A DNA stretch of 64,000 nt from Spirosoma oryzicola (GTDB lineage Bacteria; Bacteroidota; Bacteroidia; Cytophagales; Spirosomataceae): assembly GCF_021233055.1 (NCBI RefSeq), contig NZ_CP089538.1, positions 2,682,501-2,746,500 on the forward strand, read 5' to 3'. The notes beneath the pieces were generated by a model. That model was given only the letters and a program-made list of their open reading frames with translations. It was not told the origin of the DNA and ran no database searches. Within the stretch, counting starts at the first letter, position 1. Each line of letters opens with the position of its first letter. Position numbers and translations under genes: made by a program. Of the stretch, positions 1-7,369 are shown piece after piece.

Positions 1-102
1 CTGCCTGCGGATGCCTGTAAACTTTTCCCATAGCCGGTGGTAAACCTGACGCGATTTTACCTTTTATTGCCAGGTAATCCTCAGACTGTAATTAAAGTAT
101 CC

Positions 103-2868
103 ATGATCAGGCAAACGTCGGTAGCAGGTTCAGTAGCCAGTTTTGTTCAGACAAGTATCAGTATAGCGTGTGTTATTGGGGGAATGACCGTTCCCGCGTC
201 TGGACAACAAATCGCCGATCCCATTGCCAGGCCGACTGATCTCCACTGCGAATACCTGACGAATCCACTGGGTGTTGATGCCGCCCGTCCGCGCTTATCG
301 TGGCGGCTGGCTGATGGCCGGCGAGGGGCGCGTCAGACCGCCTATCAACTGTACGTTGGCACCGATTCGCTGGCTGTGAGCCAAGGGAAAGCGGATCAGT
401 GGAATACAGATAAGATTACCGCTGCACAGACCTTATTGACGTACGCCGGAAAGCCGCTGAAACCTTTTACCAAGTATTACTGGCGGGTCGATACCTGGGA
501 CAAGGATGGAAAGAAAAACCAGGCCGCCGTGCTAAGCCGTTTCGAAACGGGGATGATGAGCGACAGAAACTGGCAGGGGGCGTGGATCAGTGACAGCCGT
601 GACGTAGCCACAAAGCCCGCTCCGTATTTTCGCAAGGCTTTCCAGACGACAAAAAAAGTACGCAGCGCCCGGGCTTACATCGCCGTTGCGGGCTTGTATG
701 AGCTGTATATCAATGGTCAGAAAATAGGCAATCATCGCCTTGATCCGATGTATACCCGCTTCGACCGGCGGACGCTGTATGTAACGCACGACGTAACGGC
801 GCAGCTGCAATCGGGTAAAAACGCAATTGGCGTGTTGTTGGGCAACGGTTGGTACAACCATCAGTCAACGGCGGTGTGGTATTTTCACGAAGCGCCCTGG
901 CGTAACCGTCCGGCTTTTTGCCTGGACCTGCGCATCACCTACGACGACGGCTCTGTTGAAACCATACGCTCGGATAAGGATTGGAAAACGGCTTTAAGCC
1001 CGCTGGTATTTAACAGCATTTATACTGCCGAGCACTATGACGCACGCCAGGAGCAAGCCAACTGGAACAAGGCCGATTTCGATGATGCCAAGTGGAAAGA
1101 GGTGATTTACCGGGCAACGCCGTCCGAAAATATCGTCGCGCAGGTTATGCATCCCATCCGGGCGGTGGAGCAGATTTCCGCAAAATCGGTCAAGAAACTA
1201 AACGATACTACTTACGTTTTTGACCTCGGAAGAAATATTTCCGGGGTTAGCCAGATCAACGTAAAGGGAAACGCTGGAACGACATTGCGCCTGAAACACG
1301 GCGAACGTTTATACGATAACGGACACGTTGATTTGTCCAACATTGACGTTCACTACCGACCCACGGACAAAAGCGATCCGTTTCAAACCGACATTTTCAT
1401 TCTGGGTGGGCGAGGAGAGGAAACGTTTATGCCCCGCTTCAACTACAAAGGTTTTCAGTACGTAGAGGTCACCAGTAGCAAACCCGTTGAACTGACGCAG
1501 GCCAGCCTAACGGGCCATTTCATGCACAGCGATGTGCCGCCCGTGGGCCGTGTCCAGACATCCAATCCGACGATTGATAAGATCTGGCAGGCAACGAACA
1601 ACGCGTATTTATCGAACCTGTTTGGTTATCCCACGGACTGCCCCCAGCGGGAAAAAAACGGCTGGACGGGCGATGCGCACATTGCCGTTGAAACGGGGCT
1701 ATACAATTTTGACGGAATTACTGTCTACGAAAAATGGCTGGCTGACCACCGCGACGAACAACAGCCGAATGGGGTCCTGCCCTCCATTATTCCGACGAGC
1801 GGCTGGGGCTACGAGTGGGGAAATGGCCCCGACTGGACAAGTACTATTGCCATTATCCCCTGGAACATCTACCTTTTTTACGGCGATACAAAATTGTTAG
1901 CAGACTGCTACGACAACATCAAGCGCTACGTCGATCACATCAATGAACAAAGCCCGTCGGGACTGACAAGCTGGGGACTTGGTGACTGGGTACCCGTCAA
2001 GTCAAAATCGCCGGTCGAGTTGACCTCGTCAGCGTATTACTTTACCGACGTGTCTATTCTGGCTAAAGCGGCCAAGGTGCTTGGTAAACAGGCTGATCAC
2101 GCCTACTATACAGCTTTGGCGTCCAAAATAAAGGCGGCTGTTAACAGCAAGTACCTGAATAAGGAAACGGGAGTTTATGGCAACGGACTACAAACTGAAC
2201 TGAGCGTACCGCTTATGTGGGGACTGGTTCCCGAGGAACTTAAAGCAAAGGTTGCGGCCAATTTAGCTAAACGCGTTGAGGCTGATAACAATCACCTGGA
2301 TGTGGGTCTACTGGGGACTAAGGCTATCCTAAACGCACTCAGCGAAAACGGTTACGGTGATGTCGCCTACAAGATGGCTTCGCAGGAAACGTTTCCTTCC
2401 TGGGGCTGGTGGATTGTAAACGGAGCCACGACGCTTTACGAGAACTGGCCGATTGACGCGAAAAGCGATATTTCGATGAACCACATTATGTTCGGTGAGA
2501 TTGGGGCCTGGCTTTACAAAGCCCTGGGCGGCATCAAGCCCGATCCTGAGCAACCTGGTTTTAAGAATGTACTCCTCCAGCCCATTTTCGTTAGCGGACT
2601 GAACCGGGCCGATGTTACGCACAATGGACCTTATGGAGCCATTCGTTCGGCCTGGCAGCGAAATGCGGACGGACTAGCGTACGACGTAACCGTGCCGCCA
2701 AACTCGACCGCAACGCTTGTCCTGCCGCTGGCCAACGGCGCGAACGTCTACGAAAACAATAAACCTTTAACGGTCAGTTCGCCGGAGATTCATTTGCTGG
2801 AAAGTACTACGCGCCAATCCGGGCAGTATCGCTTACAGGCGGGTACCTATCGGTTTACAATTAAATAG
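103..2868 (+). CDS. secreted alpha-L-rhamnosidase, GH78 family
   Basis: A protein of about 921 residues that should hydrolyse terminal alpha-L-rhamnose from plant or bacterial glycans. It has the GH78 layout: an N-terminal fibronectin-like part beginning PTDLHCEYLTNPLGVD, a jelly-roll accessory region, an (alpha/alpha)6 barrel and a C-terminal beta domain. The barrel carries the family signature DCPQREKNGWTGDA near residue 512, which includes the putative acid residue. The frame is open from a GTG at 37, but the ATG at 103 gives a better signal peptide (MIRQTSVAG..., ending near ASGQQ), so I start there. A second GH78 gene lies at 52107-54845 in a utilisation locus; this copy has no SusCD neighbour within the window. 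Family is sure; substrate is inferred. Confidence 0.93.
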   Translation: MIRQTSVAGSVASFVQTSISIACVIGGMTVPASGQQIADPIARPTDLHCEYLTNPLGVDAARPRLSWRLADGRRGARQTAYQLYVGTDSLAVSQGKADQWNTDKITAAQTLLTYAGKPLKPFTKYYWRVDTWDKDGKKNQAAVLSRFETGMMSDRNWQGAWISDSRDVATKPAPYFRKAFQTTKKVRSARAYIAVAGLYELYINGQKIGNHRLDPMYTRFDRRTLYVTHDVTAQLQSGKNAIGVLLGNGWYNHQSTAVWYFHEAPWRNRPAFCLDLRITYDDGSVETIRSDKDWKTALSPLVFNSIYTAEHYDARQEQANWNKADFDDAKWKEVIYRATPSENIVAQVMHPIRAVEQISAKSVKKLNDTTYVFDLGRNISGVSQINVKGNAGTTLRLKHGERLYDNGHVDLSNIDVHYRPTDKSDPFQTDIFILGGRGEETFMPRFNYKGFQYVEVTSSKPVELTQASLTGHFMHSDVPPVGRVQTSNPTIDKIWQATNNAYLSNLFGYPTDCPQREKNGWTGDAHIAVETGLYNFDGITVYEKWLADHRDEQQPNGVLPSIIPTSGWGYEWGNGPDWTSTIAIIPWNIYLFYGDTKLLADCYDNIKRYVDHINEQSPSGLTSWGLGDWVPVKSKSPVELTSSAYYFTDVSILAKAAKVLGKQADHAYYTALASKIKAAVNSKYLNKETGVYGNGLQTELSVPLMWGLVPEELKAKVAANLAKRVEADNNHLDVGLLGTKAILNALSENGYGDVAYKMASQETFPSWGWWIVNGATTLYENWPIDAKSDISMNHIMFGEIGAWLYKALGGIKPDPEQPGFKNVLLQPIFVSGLNRADVTHNGPYGAIRSAWQRNADGLAYDVTVPPNSTATLVLPLANGANVYENNKPLTVSSPEIHLLESTTRQSGQYRLQAGTYRFTIK

Positions 2869-2927
2869 CTGACGAGTGAACACTAGCGGAAAAACTCGGT
2901 TAAGAACGTAACCTAGTTTTAAGTATC

Positions 2928-3227
2928 ATGTGGTGGAAAAAGGTAAAATCGTACGACAAACAAATACTCAGAAACGCTAATCTGGACCCTATCCCTTACG
3001 CCAAAGACCGCCTGAAGGTCGAGTTCGCAAAAGCGCTACTGGAGCCGTTGCCCGTTTCGCAAACCGACTTGGGGGATTCGGTTGAATTTCAGGCAGAAGC
3101 TATTTTGTTGTCTGTTCCGCAATGGCAGGCTATCAAAACGCAACTGGAAGAAGTCTCAGGGCTGGCTACCAAGGAACAGCAAGCCGTAATCGGGCGGATC
3201 ATTGCGACAGTTGAAGAAGCCGTGTAA
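2928..3227 (+). CDS. hypothetical small soluble protein
   Basis: A 99-residue protein I do not recognise. It begins MWWKKVKSYDKQILRNANLD, is rich in charged residues and looks mostly helical, with no signal peptide or membrane segment. The central part (EFQAEAILLSVPQWQAIKTQ) and the C-terminus (EEVSGLATKEQQAVIGRIIA) could form amphipathic helices. It starts 59 bp after the rhamnosidase stop on the same strand, so it may be read through from that gene, but nothing links the two functionally. Coding is supported by an ordinary amino-acid composition and a clean ATG-to-TAA frame with no competing frame. Confidence 0.6.
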   Translation: MWWKKVKSYDKQILRNANLDPIPYAKDRLKVEFAKALLEPLPVSQTDLGDSVEFQAEAILLSVPQWQAIKTQLEEVSGLATKEQQAVIGRIIATVEEAV

Positions 3228-3323
3228 GCTCAGCAGTAACAAGGAAAGACAACGCTCTGGGAGCGATGGTCTGTCTTATCCATTAATTTACAAGAACTGA
3301 ATACACAAGAAGTGCCATTTTTG

Positions 3324-3331
3324 TACTTTTG
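3324..3331 (+). promoter_or_regulatory. candidate Bacteroidota -7 promoter element
   Basis: The sequence TACTTTTG matches the TAnnTTTG element used by the Bacteroidota primary sigma factor, and is preceded by a T-rich run. Transcription would begin near 3338 and leave a leader of about 100 nt before the response regulator ATG at 3442. A matching -33 TTTG at the usual spacing is not evident, so this is a candidate only. Confidence 0.35.
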
Positions 3332-3441
3332 CAGTACCTACTCAGTCTAATCATTAAAAACAGCACGTCAGGTTTCGTTGATCCTGCGCCAGTTTGTTAA
3401 CGGACAAATTGCTCGGGAACGCTTCGTGTTATGCAACAAGC

Positions 3442-3882
3442 ATGGCTTACCAATTTCCTATCTTACTCGTCGACGACGACCCTGCTGTTGCTGAGATACT
3501 ACAGATTGCGGCTACAAGTAGCTTTCCTGAAGCGACATTTATGCCTGTCGGTAGCTTCGAAAATGCGGTCAGCTACCTCGAAAATCTAGAAGGAAAAGGG
3601 CCGAAGCTAGTCTTGCTGGATGTTAATCTACATAGCCACGGCGAGGGGCTGGGGTTTTTATCCTTATTACGCGAACACCCTCAGGGACGTTTAGTGCCGG
3701 TGGTTATGCTTTCGGCCACCGAATCACCAGATCAAATTCGGCAGGCATACGAATTAGGAGCCGCTTCATTTACGGCTAAGCCATACAGCTATGCGGACTG
3801 GAAAGAGTACATGAGCCAGTTAAAAATGTACTGGTATAATACGGTGAGCTTACCCGGAATCTGGTTTGAAAAAGAAGTTTAG
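3442..3882 (+). CDS. single-domain response regulator (CheY-like receiver)
   Basis: A 146-residue receiver domain with no output domain. Visible receiver residues are the acidic pocket DDD at 11-13, the phospho-acceptor Asp60 in LVLLDVNLHS, Ser91 in MLSATES and Lys113 in FTAKPYS. It probably passes on a phosphoryl signal by protein-protein contact or acts in a phosphorelay; no histidine kinase is present in the window. The frame opens earlier at a TTG (3394), but the ATG at 3442 places the first beta strand (FPILLVDDD) at the normal distance from the N-terminus, so I chose it. The partner cannot be named. Confidence 0.85.
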   Translation: MAYQFPILLVDDDPAVAEILQIAATSSFPEATFMPVGSFENAVSYLENLEGKGPKLVLLDVNLHSHGEGLGFLSLLREHPQGRLVPVVMLSATESPDQIRQAYELGAASFTAKPYSYADWKEYMSQLKMYWYNTVSLPGIWFEKEV

Positions 3883-4044
3883 CCGAATAACCTACACACC
3901 GAAAGTTCTGTCTGCCTCTCGATCAGAAGAGGCTAGCTATACCGACTTATAGCGTCTCTGTCCGCCAAAGCGACAACTGAAGAGTGACCTTTTTGCGTTC
4001 CTTCGTCCCAAAGCCTCAATCTTAAGTCGATCACAGTATATACA

Positions 4045-4182
4045 ATGAACCGAGTTCGCTTCACCCTTTTGTTTGATTCCCTAAGTACCCTGGCCTGGTT
4101 AGTCGCGTTGATTATCACGGCTATTTACATGGTTCGCTTAGCGATGCATCCTACCCAGGCCGACTGGATGTTTACATTCTAG
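4045..4182 (+). CDS. small single-pass membrane peptide (45 aa)
   Basis: A 45-codon frame, ATG to TAG. It has a basic start (MNRVRF), one hydrophobic segment (LAWLVALIITAIYMVRL) and a short polar tail. It resembles the next small frame at 4203: both share W-L-x2-L-[IL]-I-T-A-[IL]-Y in the membrane segment. This is the main evidence that it is real. Function is unknown. It lies between a response regulator and an ECF sigma gene. Too short for most gene finders. Confidence 0.45.
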   Translation: MNRVRFTLLFDSLSTLAWLVALIITAIYMVRLAMHPTQADWMFTF

Positions 4183-4202
4183 CGATCTACAAAAATTTTA
4201 CA

Positions 4203-4313
4203 ATGATGACCAATAAGAAATCATCGATCGATCTTACCAATGTAATTACTTGGCTATCGGTACTACTGATTACTGCGCTTTATACCGCTGGTATCGTTAC
4301 GGTCTTGTTTTAA
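4203..4313 (+). CDS. small single-pass membrane peptide (36 aa)
   Basis: A 36-codon frame, ATG to TAA, 20 bp after the previous small frame. It has a polar start (MMTNKKSSIDLTN) and one membrane segment (VITWLSVLLITALYTAGIV) that aligns without gaps with the segment of the 4045 peptide. The pair looks like a tandem duplication or a two-component peptide set. No function can be given. Confidence 0.45.
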   Translation: MMTNKKSSIDLTNVITWLSVLLITALYTAGIVTVLF

Positions 4314-4849
4314 AATAAGAGAAAACAAATCACTTCGCTTCTGTCAACTAACTGGAAGGGCGAAGATTTGTTAACTAGCTACTACCGTCGCGCTTTCTGT
4401 AAGACGTATCAAGGTACCTTTTGGTGAGGTTATATACAGTTTAAAAGCATTTTCCGGTAAATGGTTTACCAAGCCAGCGCATCGTTTGTTGAACAGACTC
4501 ACTTCCGCTCGTAAGCAGATTAAATTCGTGTATGCATCATCCGTTCGTCCCTGCTTCTTACGATAACCGATCACTTATTTGATTAATTTAACCCTGCCGA
4601 ATAATAAATTTTTTACTGTTACCATTAATTTAAGGGCAGAAGTTAAGTGCGCTAATTTTATAGAAAATAAAATTAGACTCCATAAAAGCTACCGATCTAG
4701 TCTTCTAGGCGGTGATTTAGTACTTTTTATAGTTACCGCTGGGCAAAAAGGTATATATCCTCCCTATACTCAATTGACGGATTCATTATATGAACACGCC
4801 TGGTTTTCTACTAAATTTAGACTTTACGCTTGTAAGTTCTGGGTTAGTT
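4314..4849. other. intergenic stretch, no supported gene
   Basis: AT-rich sequence before the sigma-factor start, particularly between 4580 and 4700. A 67-codon minus-strand frame with a GTG start (4371-4574) and a plus-strand frame running into the sigma gene (from 4579) are open, but neither has a recognisable motif or a convincing composition. The stretch probably holds the sigma gene promoter, but I could not place a TAnnTTTG element with confidence. Confidence 0.4.
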
Positions 4850-5401
4850 ATGAAACAAAAATTATCCACGTCCAGGTATTCGGCTCCTCAGCCGTCAAAG
4901 CATAGTGAAGAGTTTTTGTTTGAAGAATTATATACCAATTACGTTGGTAAAGTATACAGTAAATGCCTTACCATGACTAAAGATTCTATCGCTGCACACG
5001 ATTATACGCAGGATATTTTTCTTAAGGTTTGGGCAAAACTTGACACATTTAAGAACCGGTCAGCTGCCTCAACCTGGCTATATTCAATTGCTCATAATTA
5101 CTGCTTAGACCGGATTCGGCTGGAAAAACGCTTCCAAAGCGAGAATCTAACCCAAATTGTTGCCGATAATCTTGCTGAAACAGACCCTCTGGAATCTACA
5201 GAGGCCCAGTTGCATAATTTGGAAATCGTTCTCAGTCGTCTGCCCGCCGAGGAAGTCTATTTTCTGCGCCTTCGGTACGAGCAAAACCTGTCCATAAAAG
5301 AGTTAGCGACTCGTTATCAACTTACGGAGAGTGCCGTCAAGATGCGCCTTAAACGCACCAGAGACAAAGTGAGAGACCTCTTTGACACGGCTGTGTATTG
5401 A
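4850..5401 (+). CDS. ECF-type RNA polymerase sigma factor (orphan)
   Basis: A 183-residue sigma-70 family factor with region 2 (FEELYTNYVGKVYSKCLTMT through AAHDYTQDIFLKVWAKL and TWLYSIAHNYCLDRIR) and region 4 (LPAEEVYFLRLRYEQNLSIK then a helix-turn-helix ending SAVKMRLKRTRDKV). It should direct RNA polymerase to a specific promoter set. The frame extends upstream to an ATG at 4790, but those 20 residues are unlike a sigma N-terminus; the ATG at 4850 (MKQKLSTSRY) is preferred. No FecR or other anti-sigma gene follows: the next gene is an oxidoreductase behind a hairpin. Regulation may therefore be transcriptional, or the partner lies elsewhere. Confidence 0.88.
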   Translation: MKQKLSTSRYSAPQPSKHSEEFLFEELYTNYVGKVYSKCLTMTKDSIAAHDYTQDIFLKVWAKLDTFKNRSAASTWLYSIAHNYCLDRIRLEKRFQSENLTQIVADNLAETDPLESTEAQLHNLEIVLSRLPAEEVYFLRLRYEQNLSIKELATRYQLTESAVKMRLKRTRDKVRDLFDTAVY

Positions 5402-5787
5402 CTTATCGGTTAGTCCGACGAAGCGATTCCGCTTGCCCTTCGGTGCAGGACGTTCAGCACGGTCATGATGAAGCACAAAAATGACCCGTTGTTCTGTCTA
5501 CTCATGGTTTCCTTTCGTCTCTTTTGCCACAAAGAACGAACAGCAGGAAGCAAGTAGCAACGAATAAATAAACACTTATTACTCAATTATACTACCCACC
5601 GTTCACAGTATTAATGCTGTAAACGGTGGGTATTTATTTTAGTTAATTATCTGATAGTTAGGGGTTTATTTGCGGGGCGCTGACTGAAAATAACAGCCAC
5701 ACAGTAATACTCTACTATATGAGTGAACAAAACGTCGGTTGTTTGGTAAAATAAGGTATATCAATGGCCTAACCAACCTACGTCTCT
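5402..5787. other. intergenic stretch between sigma factor and oxidoreductase operon
   Basis: Contains the hairpin at 5593-5632 and, from about 5640 on, presumably the promoter of the oxidoreductase operon. A 30-codon frame starting at about 5465 is open but has no support. Nothing else seen. Confidence 0.4.
5593..5632 (+). terminator. hairpin terminator after the ECF sigma gene
   Basis: An 11-bp inverted repeat (TACCCACCGTT / AACGGTGGGTA) with an additional inner ACAG/CTGT pairing is followed by TTTATTTTAG. It lies about 190 bp beyond the sigma stop and 155 bp before the oxidoreductase start, so it would separate the two transcription units. Confidence 0.6.
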
Positions 5788-6360
5788 ATGTCGACAGTAC
5801 TAGCTCCTGAACCGTTGTCGCGCACGGGTGTCTCCAAGATTGAGACTAAACCTGTGACTCTGACGATTAATGGCGAGAAAAAAGAAATCAATATTGCCCC
5901 CTGGACTTCACTGCTCGATGCTTTGCGTGAGTATTGCAACCTGACGGGAACGAAAAAAGGCTGCGACCACGGCCAGTGCGGTGCCTGTACGGTGCTCGTC
6001 GAAGGAAAGCGAGTAAACTCGTGCCTGACGCTGGCCGTTATGCACGACGACCACGCAATTACCACAATTGAAGGGATAGCCGACGCCGAGACACTACATC
6101 CGCTGCAACAGGCGTTCATTGACCATGATGCCTTTCAATGTGGCTATTGTACGCCCGGTCAGATTTGTTCGGCGGTGGGGCTGATCAGCGAAGGGCGGGC
6201 AAAAACGACCGCTGATATTCAGGAGTTGATGAGTGGCAACATCTGTCGCTGCGGAGCCTACCCACATATCGTTGATGCAATCAGCGATGTAATGGGTATA
6301 GACAATCAAAACCAGAAAAGTGCCGCAGCTTTATCCCCTGAACCCGCTAAATCCATCTAA
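5788..6360 (+). CDS. (2Fe-2S)-binding subunit of a molybdenum hydroxylase, PaoA/YagT-like
   Basis: A 190-residue iron-sulfur subunit of a xanthine-dehydrogenase-family enzyme; it passes electrons from the molybdenum site to FAD. The plant-ferredoxin-type cluster is bound by Cys59, 64, 67 and 79 (GCDHGQCGAC...C), and the second cluster by Cys118, 121, 153 and 155 (CGYCTPGQ and GNICRCGAY). E. coli PaoA carries a Tat signal; the N-terminus here (MSTVLAPEPLSRTG) lacks a hydrophobic segment, so this complex is probably cytoplasmic. It is first of three genes, 3 bp from the next. Related enzymes oxidise aldehydes or N-heterocycles; the substrate here is unknown. Confidence 0.93.
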   Translation: MSTVLAPEPLSRTGVSKIETKPVTLTINGEKKEINIAPWTSLLDALREYCNLTGTKKGCDHGQCGACTVLVEGKRVNSCLTLAVMHDDHAITTIEGIADAETLHPLQQAFIDHDAFQCGYCTPGQICSAVGLISEGRAKTTADIQELMSGNICRCGAYPHIVDAISDVMGIDNQNQKSAAALSPEPAKSI

Positions 6361-6363
6361 CCT

Positions 6364-7359
6364 ATGAATTATTTCACCTATGCTCGTCCGCAGGAGGTTG
6401 ATACTGCCGTGGATGAACTAGTCGCTGATCCGCTCGCCAAGTTCATTGCCGGAGGTACGAACCTGCTTGACTTGATGAAGGAAAACGTCGAGCGGCCCGA
6501 CCGACTGGTTGATATCAATCGGCTCCCTCTATCGACCATTGAAGAAGCGGAAGAGGGTTCGTTACGGCTCGGAGCGCTGGTCACCAATGCCGATACGGCA
6601 TATCATCCATTGGTCGAACAACGTTACCCGCTGTTGTCGCAGGCTATCCTGGCGGGTGCTTCGCCCCAGCTGCGCAATATGGCTACGAATGGTGGCAATT
6701 TGTTCCAGCGTACGCGCTGCTACTATTTCTATGATGTAGCCATGCCGTGTAATAAGCGTGAGCCGGGTTCAGGATGCGGTGCTATCGGAGGCTACAACCG
6801 CATCCACGCAATTCTAGGAACGAGCGATGCGTGCATTGCGACCCACCCTTCGGATATGTGCGTAGCACTGGCTGCTCTTGACGCAACCATACGCATCAAA
6901 GGGCCAAACGGCGAACGTACCGTTCCCATTGCTGACTTTCACCGGTTGCCCGGCGACGAACCGCAGTACGATAATACGTTGAAGTCTGGTGAAATCGTAA
7001 CGGCGATTGATCTACCCGCCAAAGGATTCTCGGAAAACCACGCCTACCTTAAATTACGGGACCGGGCGTCGTATGCATTTGCGCTTGTATCGGTAGCGGC
7101 AGCGCTGGAAATGGATGGCGATACAATCACAGATGCTCGGATAGCGTTGGGAGGAGTAGCCCACAAGCCCTGGCGCAAACCCGAAGCCGAAGCCTTACTG
7201 ATTGGCAAGTCCGCAACGAAAGAAAACTACCACCTGGTGGCCGAAGCGTTGCTGGAAGGAGCGAAAGGGTTCGGCCACAATACCTTCAAGATCGAAATGG
7301 CGAAACGAGCGATTGTCCGAGCGCTCGGTATTGCCGCCAAACAGGAACCAACCGACTGA
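6364..7359 (+). CDS. FAD-binding subunit of a molybdenum hydroxylase, PaoB/YagS-like
   Basis: A 331-residue medium subunit that holds FAD and hands electrons to the final acceptor. The FAD loop FIAGGTNLLDLMK (27-39) and TNGGNLFQRTRC (108-119) are present. Cysteines at 119, 129, 138, 157 and 166 fit the extra loop that binds a [4Fe-4S] cluster in PaoB-type subunits, which argues for the PaoABC/YagTSR branch rather than classical xanthine dehydrogenase. It lies 3 bp after the iron-sulfur subunit and 10 bp before the catalytic subunit, so the three are surely co-transcribed. Confidence 0.92.
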   Translation: MNYFTYARPQEVDTAVDELVADPLAKFIAGGTNLLDLMKENVERPDRLVDINRLPLSTIEEAEEGSLRLGALVTNADTAYHPLVEQRYPLLSQAILAGASPQLRNMATNGGNLFQRTRCYYFYDVAMPCNKREPGSGCGAIGGYNRIHAILGTSDACIATHPSDMCVALAALDATIRIKGPNGERTVPIADFHRLPGDEPQYDNTLKSGEIVTAIDLPAKGFSENHAYLKLRDRASYAFALVSVAAALEMDGDTITDARIALGGVAHKPWRKPEAEALLIGKSATKENYHLVAEALLEGAKGFGHNTFKIEMAKRAIVRALGIAAKQEPTD

Positions 7360-7369
7360 ACATAATCCT

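Noticed and set aside
4371..4574. 67-codon minus-strand frame with a GTG start
   Set aside because: No motif, no neighbour in the same direction, weak start; could be a remnant but cannot be supported.
4579..4905. 108-codon frame before and across the ECF sigma start
   Set aside because: It overlaps the sigma gene in another frame, has an AT-driven composition and no motif.
5465..5557. 30-codon frame beginning MMKHKNDPLFCLL
   Set aside because: Short, no paralogue, and followed at a distance by a terminator that fits the sigma gene equally well.
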